A DNA stretch of 24,259 nt. Origin: an uncultured Candidatus Saccharibacteria bacterium (GTDB lineage Bacteria; Patescibacteriota; Saccharimonadia; Saccharimonadales; Saccharimonadaceae). Made by a program: the position numbers and the translations under genes. The stretch is taken from the NCBI GenBank assembly GCA_948477625.1, contig CAOLNK010000008.1:1-24259 (forward strand). Direction: 5' to 3'. This document shows positions 8,170 to 15,291 of the stretch, piece after piece. Every line of letters begins with the position of its first letter. The stretch's first letter is position 1. The notes beneath the pieces were generated by a model. The model searched no databases. It was given only the letters and a program-made list of their open reading frames with translations, and was not told the DNA's origin.

Positions 8170-9572
8170 TGGGATTAGGAAAAATGCAAATTTTGAAAAA
8201 CGCTAAGTCGGCTGCTTCAGCCAAAATGGCACAAGTTAGCAAAGCAGTCAAACCCAAAAAAGCCGACGAAGACAGTAAGTCTAAGGCTGACGAATTAGCA
8301 CAAATTTACGATGAACAAAAGGCTGAACTGCAGGGTAGTGATCATGACGATACAATCTTGGCACTTGATATCGGTACCGAGAACGTCAAGGCCGTGATTG
8401 CGCGACAGAACAAATCTGGTGGCTTAGATATTATTGGTATTGGTCGCGCTAGGCAAGGCGCCTCTAATATGTATGCCGGTGCCATCGCCGATATTCCAGC
8501 CGTGGTTGAAGTTTGTGAAAAAGCGCTTAGCCAGGCCGAAAAAATGTCTGGCACCACAAGCAAACTAACAGTGGTGGGTATTGCTGGAGAATTGATTAAA
8601 GGGAATACCAGTACCGTGCGCTATCGCCGCAAGAATGGCAATAAGCCGTTGTCCGAGCAGGAGATGGCGTTGATTATCAAGCGCGTCCAGGATCGCGCTG
8701 GGGAGCAGGCACGTCAAGCCATTGCCGATGAAACTAACAACCCCGACGTTGAAGTGCGTTTAATCAACTCTGCTATCGTAAGCATTAGTATTGATGGTTA
8801 TAAGATTTCCAATCCGATTGGCTTCAAAGGTACAGATGTCGTAATTCAATTCTATACCGCTTTTGCGCCACTGGTACATATTTCCGCTATTGAGAAGGTT
8901 TGTGCTGAGCTGAGCTTAGACTTGCTTGCAGTAGCCGTGGAGCCATTTGCGGTTTGTCGCGCCTGCCTAGGCGACGATTTGGACAGCAACTTCTCTGGCA
9001 TCGTGATGGATATCGGTGGCGGCACTACAGATATTGCCGTAGTCGATGATGGTGGCGTGGAAGGCACCAAGATGTTTGGTATTGGCGGTCGGAGTTTCAC
9101 TCATCAGATTGCCGAAACCCTTGATGTCGACTTTGAAACCGCCGAGAAATACAAACTTGCCATCAAAAACCCTGCCAAGGTTCCTGCCGACATCAAAGAC
9201 AAAATGTTAATTGCAATCCGCCGAAACTTGGCTGTTTGGCTCTCGGGTGTAGAGATTACCCTAGAAGAGTTTAACCTTACCGATATGCTACCCAACAAGA
9301 TTTTACTCTGTGGGGGCGGCGCGGGTTTAAATGAATTGCAAGACGTGCTTGCGACGACAGATTGGTTCAAAGAGTTGCCATTCGCGCGCCGCCCCGTGAT
9401 TCATCTCGTTGAGTCCGCTGATATCCCCGGTATCACCAATACGACCGACGCTGTGCTTGATTATTCCTATGTTACGGCGCTAGGTCTGTTGCGCGTTGCG
9501 CTTGATACGCTTGCTGGCGTGCCAGAAGAATCAGGCTTACGCGCCAAATTAGCTAAGCTATTGCAAAATTAG
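8169..9572 (+). CDS. FtsA/PilM-like actin-family ATPase
   Basis: This encodes 467 residues. A Lys/Ala-rich N-terminal extension of about 57 residues precedes the actin-like fold. The first phosphate loop is L-A-L-D-I-G-T-E-N-V-K-A (from about residue 61). An SHS2-like insert (about 130-225) matches the 1C domain of FtsA. The second phosphate loop is D-I-G-G-G-T-T-D-I-A, and the adenosine motif LLCGGGAGL follows near residue 378. The C-terminus (LRAKLAKLLQN) could form an amphipathic helix that docks on the membrane, as FtsA does to anchor FtsZ. No ftsZ is adjacent; the partner here is the coupled membrane protein upstream, which is more like PilM contexts. I favour an FtsA-family assignment without fixing the role. 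GAGGAG precedes ATG 8169. Confidence 0.75.
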   Translation: MGLGKMQILKNAKSAASAKMAQVSKAVKPKKADEDSKSKADELAQIYDEQKAELQGSDHDDTILALDIGTENVKAVIARQNKSGGLDIIGIGRARQGASNMYAGAIADIPAVVEVCEKALSQAEKMSGTTSKLTVVGIAGELIKGNTSTVRYRRKNGNKPLSEQEMALIIKRVQDRAGEQARQAIADETNNPDVEVRLINSAIVSISIDGYKISNPIGFKGTDVVIQFYTAFAPLVHISAIEKVCAELSLDLLAVAVEPFAVCRACLGDDLDSNFSGIVMDIGGGTTDIAVVDDGGVEGTKMFGIGGRSFTHQIAETLDVDFETAEKYKLAIKNPAKVPADIKDKMLIAIRRNLAVWLSGVEITLEEFNLTDMLPNKILLCGGGAGLNELQDVLATTDWFKELPFARRPVIHLVESADIPGITNTTDAVLDYSYVTALGLLRVALDTLAGVPEESGLRAKLAKLLQN

Positions 9573-9612
9573 TAAATATTCTTGCAGTCCTGCCAATTTA
9601 CCATAAATAGTA

Positions 9613-9641
9613 TTAACAAAATAACAAATCTGTGCTACAAT
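9613..9641 (+). promoter_or_regulatory. module-type promoter (orphan gene 9790)
   Basis: TTAACA at 9613-9618, 17-base spacer, TACAAT at 9636-9641. The spacer end (AATCTGTGC) and downstream bases (TGAAGTATAAGGA) are nearly the same as in the promoters at 19477 and 20389, well beyond the usual promoter consensus. Confidence 0.75.
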
Positions 9642-9654
9642 TGAAGTATAAGGA

Positions 9655-9738
9655 CGTAGTATACATACTACGGAGCCACAAGTTTTTATGAAAACCTAGT
9701 GGCTATTTATAGCCTTAGGTAGATTAAAAGCTTGTGGT
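9655..9738 (+). ncRNA. folded 5' leader RNA of the orphan gene at 9790
   Basis: The leader can form two structures in series. CGTAGTAT (9655-9662) pairs with ATACTACG (9665-9672). Then CCACAAG (9676-9682) pairs with CTTGTGG (9731-9737) and encloses a further hairpin, CCTA-gt-GGCTA with TAGCC-t-TAGG (9695-9719). About 45 unstructured bases separate this from the ribosome site. It could be a cis-acting regulatory RNA. I recognise no known riboswitch class. Confidence 0.5.
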
Positions 9739-9789
9739 GCATATATAACTCAAAAACTAGAAAAATAGATATCATAGGAGGGAATTGAT

Positions 9790-10419
9790 ATGTTAGTTAG
9801 AGAATATGATTTACGGGTCAACATAGATAATGAAGAATACCCATTTTGTATTTGCAATGCTAAATCGAAAATGCGCAACGCAGCTGACTTTTTAGAAGTC
9901 CCCACCAGAGAAGAAATAGAGGCATCAGCCTTGAAAATTATACCACTTAAAGATAAAGAGAGATTCTATTCTCAACTCTCCTCAGGGTACAGCAGTACCT
10001 CTATCGGTGATGAAGTCATGAGCGCAATGCGGGGACAAAGTGAAAACTGGAAAGTTATACGGTGTAGCATAACATCAACAGGTTTAGTATTTGTTGTTAT
10101 AAACCCAAAAATTTGTACTTCAGGAATTAAGGTTGAAGTCGGTGACATCATCTACGGCTCATATGAAGCAGACCTAAAAGAGGGCATAGTATACATCTGG
10201 CTGGAAAACGGAATAGTCGGGTGTGCTGATTTTGAGCTGAAAGTAAAAAAGTATAATAAGGGTAAAGTGAAAACGTTTCGCAAATACCGTATTGTTGCGT
10301 GGTCACACCGTTTTGAATTAACGGAGTACTACAAACATCTTATCAGGATTAGTGACATTGAACGCGAAACAAAGGGTGATGAGGACAACAAAATTCATGT
10401 CAAGGAATTTTATGATTAA
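9790..10419 (+). CDS. orphan soluble protein, function unknown
   Basis: This encodes 209 residues. A strong ribosome site (AGGAGGG) precedes ATG 9790. There is no signal peptide or membrane segment. The N-terminal ~80 residues include a cysteine pair (C-I-C) and a mixed charged region. Residues about 85-165 are rich in beta-strand patterns (W-K-V-I-R-C-S-I, L-V-F-V-V-I, I-V-Y-I-W-L). The C-terminus is basic, then acidic. No family is recognised. Two TGG-rich segments and K-V-K-K-Y-N-K-G-K-V-K could suggest nucleic-acid contact, but this is speculation. The gene forms a free-standing unit with a module promoter, a folded leader and a strong terminator between the FtsA-like gene and a FISUMP cassette. 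Confidence 0.65.
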   Translation: MLVREYDLRVNIDNEEYPFCICNAKSKMRNAADFLEVPTREEIEASALKIIPLKDKERFYSQLSSGYSSTSIGDEVMSAMRGQSENWKVIRCSITSTGLVFVVINPKICTSGIKVEVGDIIYGSYEADLKEGIVYIWLENGIVGCADFELKVKKYNKGKVKTFRKYRIVAWSHRFELTEYYKHLIRISDIERETKGDEDNKIHVKEFYD

Positions 10420-10447
10420 TTTCTATTGGATACTACGCCACAAAGCA

Positions 10448-10478
10448 AAAAACCGCCCAGCACCATCGGGCGGTTTTT
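10448..10478 (+). terminator. strong intrinsic terminator
   Basis: AAAAACCGCCC (10448-10458) is perfectly complementary to GGGCGGTTTTT (10468-10478) with a 9-base loop. With A- and T-runs on both sides it can stop transcription from either strand. It separates the orphan gene from FISUMP cassette 2. Confidence 0.92.
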
Positions 10479-10500
10479 CAAGTGCTACTCATCTCCCCCT

Positions 10501-10737
10501 CTACATATCTAATACAGTACTAAGGCAGCGGAGAGGGAAACCGTAGAGGCGTTCGTACGGACCGCCTGACGGGTTGACATCAGAGGGCCCAAAGGCGAGG
10601 TTGTAAGCGCTAGGGATAGCGGCGCCATCAGAGCGCGTAGATGAGGCGCGTGACGACCAACCGTAGCCGTCGAGGCCAGCGTTCCTTAAAGTAGCACCAC
10701 TAACACCAGGTAGATTTACGTACCCGCTGCGCACGAA
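10501..10737 (-). pseudogene. promoterless FISUMP-like domain cassette (cassette 2)
   Basis: On the minus strand 78 codons run from F-V-R-S-G-Y-V-N-L to L-R-C-L-S-T-V-L-D-M and TAG. The pattern fits the C-terminal FISUMP domain: FVRSGY, then AG..GY.WSSR, then AYNLAF, then a Y-G-F-P-L-R-C-L close. An in-frame TAG lies two codons upstream (one Ser codon between) and the rluB-like stop is only about a dozen bases before the cassette. There is therefore no room for an N-terminal part, a promoter or a ribosome site. The 5' edge (TTCGTGCGCAGCGGG) and the 3' edge match other fragments almost base for base, while the core is GC-rich and different. The likeliest reading is a silent donor cassette or a relic left by recombination. 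A GTG at 10734 could nominally start translation. Confidence 0.65.
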
Positions 10738-10755
10738 ACTCTAAGCCATAAGCCT

Positions 10756-11433
10756 TTAGGTTTTCTTTACTTCTACGAACTTGCCAGATTCCAAGCCATC
10801 CAGATGATAGGCGCCAAAATCTGTGCGATGCAACTCTACTACGGTATAGCCAAGAGCACCAAAGGTGCGCCGAATTTGACGATTGCGACCTTCTGTCATA
10901 GTCACGCGCCACTTTTTGCGTTGGTCATCCAACTTCTCTAATCTCAACTGCGAACGCCCATCCGGCAAATCTATCCCAAAATCGGCAATCATCTGCTGAT
11001 GTAATGGTTCCAGCATGCGGTCGAGCTTCACTTCGTAGACCTTAGTCTTCACGAAGCTGGGGTGCGTCATCCTAAAGGCGAAGTCGCCGTCATTAGTCAG
11101 TAAAATCAATCCAGAGGAGTCTTTATCTAGACGCCCCACTGTTTTGAGCGCATAATATTTTTCTGGCAATAGTTCATAAATAGTCGGGAATTCACCTTGC
11201 CGCTTGCGCGAACAGACGTATCCTGCAGGCTTGTTGAGTGCAAGATAAACATACCCCACGTCGAAGGGGACTATCTTCCCATTATAGCACACCTTATTAT
11301 TTTTGTCAATACGTACACCTAAAATTGCTGGTTTTTCGTCTACTAGAATCTTGCCCGCGGCAATCAAATCATCAGCTTCACGCCGTGAAACTCCCAAACT
11401 TTCTGCCAAGAACTTATTTAAGCGTATTGTCAT
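10756..11433 (-). CDS. RsuA/RluB-family rRNA pseudouridine synthase
   Basis: This enzyme isomerises a uridine in ribosomal RNA. It has 225 residues. Residues 1-58 form an S4 RNA-binding domain (I-R-L-N-K-F-L-A, then SRREADDLI). The catalytic domain carries A-L-N-K-P-A-G near residue 70 and G-R-L-D-K-D-S-S-G-L, where D103 is the catalytic aspartate. V-T-M-T-E-G-R-N-R-Q-I-R-R follows near the C-terminus, as expected for the RsuA/RluB/RluE/RluF branch. Which rRNA site is modified cannot be read from the sequence. It starts 12 bases after the response regulator stop, with TAGGGG as ribosome site, so it is the third gene of the kinase operon. FISUMP cassette 2 follows directly. Confidence 0.93.
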   Translation of the reverse strand: MTIRLNKFLAESLGVSRREADDLIAAGKILVDEKPAILGVRIDKNNKVCYNGKIVPFDVGYVYLALNKPAGYVCSRKRQGEFPTIYELLPEKYYALKTVGRLDKDSSGLILLTNDGDFAFRMTHPSFVKTKVYEVKLDRMLEPLHQQMIADFGIDLPDGRSQLRLEKLDDQRKKWRVTMTEGRNRQIRRTFGALGYTVVELHRTDFGAYHLDGLESGKFVEVKKT

Positions 11434-11445
11434 AGACCCCTAAAC

Positions 11446-12006
11446 TCAAAGTTGAGGTGGCGTGCTCGTTTGGTCCAAACTACCCAAACCTGCCACTGGG
11501 CTAGCTGGTTGCATATCACCAGCCACTTGTGTTTCCGCTTCAGCACGTGGAATATTTAACACTGGCTCTGAGCTGAGTGACATCACTGGTGCGGGGTCAT
11601 TCTCGGGAGTTACTGTAGAAATTGTGCCATCATCCGAGCGGTCACCTAAAACTTCATGCACCACATTTACAACGTCTTCAATTCCAACTTGCGACTTCAC
11701 TAGATAGCGATCGGCACCCAAGTTTTCGCCTCGCTCGCGCTGATCTTCGGACGACAGTGCCGTCATCATGATTACCTTAATATCCTTAGTTTCGGGAGTA
11801 GAGCGCAAAATATCCAGCATATCAAACCCAGAAATCTTCGGCATCATCACGTCGGAAATCACCAAATCAGGGCGTTCGCGCACGGCCACGGCCAAGGCCT
11901 CTTCGCCATCTCCGGCCGAAACAATCGTGTAGCCCTCGGCAGTCAACCTAATACTGTAGATTTCGCGAAGACTATTATCGTCTTCTACTAGCATGATTTT
12001 GCTCAT
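11446..12006 (-). CDS. receiver-only response regulator with a disordered tail
   Basis: This encodes 186 residues. The receiver domain covers about 1-122: acidic pocket D9-D10, phospho-acceptor D52 (V-I-S-D-V-M-M-P), T82 and K104. The remaining ~64 residues are rich in P, S, E and T and contain no DNA-binding or enzymatic domain. Its output must therefore be by protein contact or phosphotransfer. The ATG overlaps the TGA of the upstream kinase gene (ATGA), so the two are coupled and presumably a cognate pair. Both carry low-complexity C-terminal tails, which is unusual for a pair. Confidence 0.9.
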   Translation of the reverse strand: MSKIMLVEDDNSLREIYSIRLTAEGYTIVSAGDGEEALAVAVRERPDLVISDVMMPKISGFDMLDILRSTPETKDIKVIMMTALSSEDQRERGENLGADRYLVKSQVGIEDVVNVVHEVLGDRSDDGTISTVTPENDPAPVMSLSSEPVLNIPRAEAETQVAGDMQPASPVAGLGSLDQTSTPPQL

Positions 12007-13478
12007 TGTAGATTTCCTTGATTAATGTTTGGCATATTATTAACTTGCGGGTTTACGGGTGGCGATTGTGTCGGGACCGGCGCTTGTACTTGTGCGGGCG
12101 CCGGCGTAGGGGATTGCGTAGATACTTGTGTCGGCATAGAAGCTGTGGCTGGTGGTTGCGGTGCCATAGGCTGTGTAGCTGGTACGGTTGGCTGTGGTGA
12201 CGACGCCGGGCTAGGCATAACATTGGGAAGCGCGCTATTCAACTGAGTTGCCTGCGAGGCCTTTGCTTGCAACTGCGCCTGTTCATTCTGATAAGCCAAC
12301 AGCCTCCGCTGATACTCTGCGGGCGTCAACCTTGGCAAACTCACATAGAAAGTTGAACCATCGCCAAACGTACTTTCTACCCACACGCGACCATCCATTG
12401 CTTCTACGCGTTGCTTTACAAGATACAGCCCCAATCCCGTCCCGCCAATCTGGCGTGTCTGGGAATTATCTACGCGGTAAAACTTCTGAAAGATATGCCC
12501 CGCATCTTCGGGCGAAACTCCAATTCCAGTATCGGTCACATTGATTAAGACTTTATCTCCGTCGCCTCTAGCGTTTACCCAAATTTCACCTCCATCCGGG
12601 GTATATTTGATAGCGTTTTCAATCAAGTTGTCCAAAATCTCACGCAAGAAATCCAAATCTACCGCCGCATACACAAGTTGCTCGATTTGCTTGTCACCCG
12701 TCACCAGACCAGTCGTACCAAAACTGTATTTGAGATGTTTGGCGCGCATATCCTTCTCGCGGGCCCCAGCCATTTCACGCACTACGGTCACAATCTCTAC
12801 TGGTACCTCGTGGACTTTTAGCCTGCCATCATCAAGCTTTGTTACATCTAGCAAATCTTTAAACAGCCTCCCCAGATGCTGACTTGAAGAGTGAGCTGCC
12901 TCCAGATACTGCCTAGCGCGATCGTCAATCGTAGCTGTCTGTGGATTTAACGCCAGCCCCAGATAGCCTTCAATACTTGCTACTGGCGTGCGCATCTCAT
13001 GACTCGCCGTCGAGATAAACTCACTCTGTTTTTCTTCTTCCTCTAGTTCCTTTGTAATATCACGAAAAGTAATAATTTTATTAGACCTTGGGCCGCCAGT
13101 CGGCGTCATAGTCAAAGCAATCGCAGCTCTTCTCTCACTTTGTACCGAAATCAAGACATAATCACGCAAAGTCACCGCTTGGTTGGTCTGCACGGCCTGC
13201 GCCAGCTTACTCTGGTCTGGCGGCACTGTGGCGCCATTAGTCGTTTCTAGGCGTAACACTGTCTTGTAATCTAGGCCAATCATATTAGACGGGCTACCAT
13301 ATCCGACCATGGCTGCCGCCGCAGGATTAGCAAATTTGATGATACCAGAATCATCAATTAGTAACACTCCGTCAGTAATACTATTTAAAGTTAACTCAGC
13401 TAGAGCAGAATAATTAGCAATATCGGCTGCCGACACAGCTACTGGCGTTTTGACTTTTTTACTTTTGAACAAACTCAT
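12003..13478 (-). CDS. soluble PAS sensor histidine kinase with Pro/Gln-rich tail
   Basis: This encodes 491 residues. A PAS domain (about 25-145) senses an unknown signal. HisKA follows with F-I-S-T-A-S-H-E-M-R-T-P, H160 being the phosphorylated histidine. The HATPase domain shows N-L-I-E-N-A-I-K-Y-T-P, D-T-G-I-G-V and G-G-T-G-L-G-L. There is no membrane segment, so sensing is cytoplasmic or through partners. The last ~105 residues are rich in P, Q, A, S and T (repeated APAPAQVQAP-type patterns) and look disordered. The start at 13478 lies 7 bases after a minus-strand TAAAAT -10 box, with no ribosome site, suggesting a leaderless mRNA. It leads an operon with the receiver protein and the pseudouridine synthase and is divergent from the gene at 13528. 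Confidence 0.93.
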   Translation of the reverse strand: MSLFKSKKVKTPVAVSAADIANYSALAELTLNSITDGVLLIDDSGIIKFANPAAAAMVGYGSPSNMIGLDYKTVLRLETTNGATVPPDQSKLAQAVQTNQAVTLRDYVLISVQSERRAAIALTMTPTGGPRSNKIITFRDITKELEEEEKQSEFISTASHEMRTPVASIEGYLGLALNPQTATIDDRARQYLEAAHSSSQHLGRLFKDLLDVTKLDDGRLKVHEVPVEIVTVVREMAGAREKDMRAKHLKYSFGTTGLVTGDKQIEQLVYAAVDLDFLREILDNLIENAIKYTPDGGEIWVNARGDGDKVLINVTDTGIGVSPEDAGHIFQKFYRVDNSQTRQIGGTGLGLYLVKQRVEAMDGRVWVESTFGDGSTFYVSLPRLTPAEYQRRLLAYQNEQAQLQAKASQATQLNSALPNVMPSPASSPQPTVPATQPMAPQPPATASMPTQVSTQSPTPAPAQVQAPVPTQSPPVNPQVNNMPNINQGNLQ

Positions 13479-13485
13479 TATGTTT

Positions 13486-13519
13486 ATTTTAACACAAGCG
13501 CATGAAAATGTGCTATATT
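13486..13519. promoter_or_regulatory. divergent pair of leaderless promoters
   Basis: The two ATGs are separated by only 49 bases. Minus strand: TAAAAT at 13491-13486 serves the kinase, 7 bases from its ATG. Plus strand: extended -10 TGCTATATT (box at 13514-13519) lies 8 bases before ATG 13528. The two -10 boxes are 22 bases apart, so the promoters must overlap and could compete. Confidence 0.55.
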
Positions 13520-13527
13520 TAATGTAT

Positions 13528-15291
13528 ATGAATAAGGAAGTTATTTATTTGGAGCCGGAGGATGATATCACCGACATCTTGTCCAAGCTTCAGCGGGCCG
13601 AACAAAAAGTCGTGGCCTTGGTGCCACCCAAAAAAGCCACCATGCTTCGTAGTGCGGTGAATATGAAGCTGGTCGCAAAAGCCGCCAAAGAATACAAAAA
13701 AGTTGCTGTGGTTGTGACTGCGGATCCGGCAATTTCAAAAATGGCTATGATGGCGCAAATCCCGGTCGCCAAGACTCTCCAAAGCCGCCCCGTGGTGCCA
13801 ACCAAAGAGAGCTTAGAGGCGGCGCAGGCCGATGAACAGGTAATTGATGAGGATTTGGCCGATGTAACCGATAAAGAGGAACTGGATAGCCTGAAAAATA
13901 AGGCCAAAACGCCCGCAGAGGGGTCTGAGAGCGCGTCTAAGAAGGATTCCGACAAACGTGCTAATGTTATCGATTTGAGTGAGGAAAGCCTCGAGAACGG
14001 CTCTAAAAAGGCTTCTGAGAAGGGCAAGAAGGGCGCTGACGGCAAAAAGGTGCCAGATATCGCCAAATATCGCAAATGGATCATTGCTGGGGTCGCTGCA
14101 GCCCTTGTACTGATTGTTTTTGGGGTTTGGGCCTTTGTATTTGCGCCGGCCGTGCAGATTACTGTGGCAATGAGCACAACTTCCAATAACTTCTCTGAAG
14201 AAGTCCGTTTTACTTCCGATCCAGGCACCGAGAATGTAGCCGAAGGCATACTTTATGCCCGTAAAGAAACATATGAACCAGAGTATACCGAAGATTTCGA
14301 GGCGACTGGCAGAGAAGATCGCGGCGAAAAGGCTACAGGCAAGGTGAGCCTGCGTATGGTTTTTACACCAACAATCGGCAGCTCGGCTAAAATTGGTCTG
14401 GCTAGTGGTGCAAAGTTGACCGCTACTAATGCTGACGGTAAAGCTGTGGTTTATACATTGAACGAAGATTATAGTACTTCCTTTGACGGTACGGCCGAAG
14501 GGATTAGCGCGATTGAGAGTGCTGGCTGGACTTGCCCCCGCACAATCGTCTCCGGCAGTTCACAATGTAGCTTGAGTGTTAGTGCTGCTGGCGTGACTGC
14601 GCTGGCTGCCGGTGAAGATTATAATATCGGGGCTGGACGCACTTGGAACCCAATTGCTGACGATGATGAAAATATCACTATTTCCAATTCCACCGCTTTT
14701 GCTGGCGGTAGCTCCCGTGAGGTAACTACTGTGACTCAGGCTAATCTTGATGCCGCCAAAGAACGTATTTTGGCCAGCCATGCTTCTGAGGGCAAATCGC
14801 TCTTGCTCGACCAAGTAAAATCTGATGATGTGATCGTGATTGAATCTAGCTTCAAATCTGAGGCCGGCGATGTCAAATCTAGCCCCGCCGTGAACGCTGA
14901 GGTAGACGAGAACGCTAAGCCCGAAATTACCGTCAAGGCAATCTACTCTGTTTACGCGCTCGATAGGGCTAAAGTAGAAGAGTTTATCAAGGCCAAGATG
15001 ACCGTAGCCGATGATCAACGAATTTACTCTGTAGGTGACCCCTATGTTGAGCGTTTTGCTAGTATTGATGAGGCAGCTCGTCTCAAAACCGTAGTCAAGA
15101 CTGGCCCAACCGTTAATGAAGAAGCTATCTTAGAAAAGGCGAAGGGTCGCAAAATTGGTGAGGTTCAGTCATTACTCCGTTCCATCAATGGTGTAAGTTC
15201 AGTCGAGATTACTCCGTCATATTTCTGGGTGAACAGCGTGCCGAATGACGCCAACAAAGTGACAATTGAACTAACGGTGGAGGATAAGTAA
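13528..15291 (+). CDS. Patescibacteria-type single-pass membrane protein with large extracytoplasmic region
   Basis: This encodes 587 residues from ATG 13528, which follows an extended -10 box. Residues 1-95 form a cytoplasmic domain (I-Y-L-E-P-E-D-D-I-T-D-I, then V-V-A-L-V-P-P-K-K-A-T, then A-K-T-L-Q-S-R-P). I associate this pattern with a conserved Patescibacteria family often annotated as hypothetical or baseplate J-like. A charged linker (about 95-180) leads to one membrane helix at about 184-206. The outer ~380 residues contain beta-rich repeats with T/S/G-rich strands, two cysteines in one stretch, and a final V-T-I-E-L-T-V. The stop TAA overlaps the ATG of the RuvX-MltG gene (TAATG). 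The association with cell-wall enzymes suggests a role at the envelope, but no activity can be assigned. Confidence 0.75.
   Translation: MNKEVIYLEPEDDITDILSKLQRAEQKVVALVPPKKATMLRSAVNMKLVAKAAKEYKKVAVVVTADPAISKMAMMAQIPVAKTLQSRPVVPTKESLEAAQADEQVIDEDLADVTDKEELDSLKNKAKTPAEGSESASKKDSDKRANVIDLSEESLENGSKKASEKGKKGADGKKVPDIAKYRKWIIAGVAAALVLIVFGVWAFVFAPAVQITVAMSTTSNNFSEEVRFTSDPGTENVAEGILYARKETYEPEYTEDFEATGREDRGEKATGKVSLRMVFTPTIGSSAKIGLASGAKLTATNADGKAVVYTLNEDYSTSFDGTAEGISAIESAGWTCPRTIVSGSSQCSLSVSAAGVTALAAGEDYNIGAGRTWNPIADDDENITISNSTAFAGGSSREVTTVTQANLDAAKERILASHASEGKSLLLDQVKSDDVIVIESSFKSEAGDVKSSPAVNAEVDENAKPEITVKAIYSVYALDRAKVEEFIKAKMTVADDQRIYSVGDPYVERFASIDEAARLKTVVKTGPTVNEEAILEKAKGRKIGEVQSLLRSINGVSSVEITPSYFWVNSVPNDANKVTIELTVEDK

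Noticed and set aside
13590..14249. 219-codon open frame on the minus strand
   Set aside because: Shadow of the membrane protein gene at 13528; Ser/Ala/Thr-rich composition is typical of an antisense frame.
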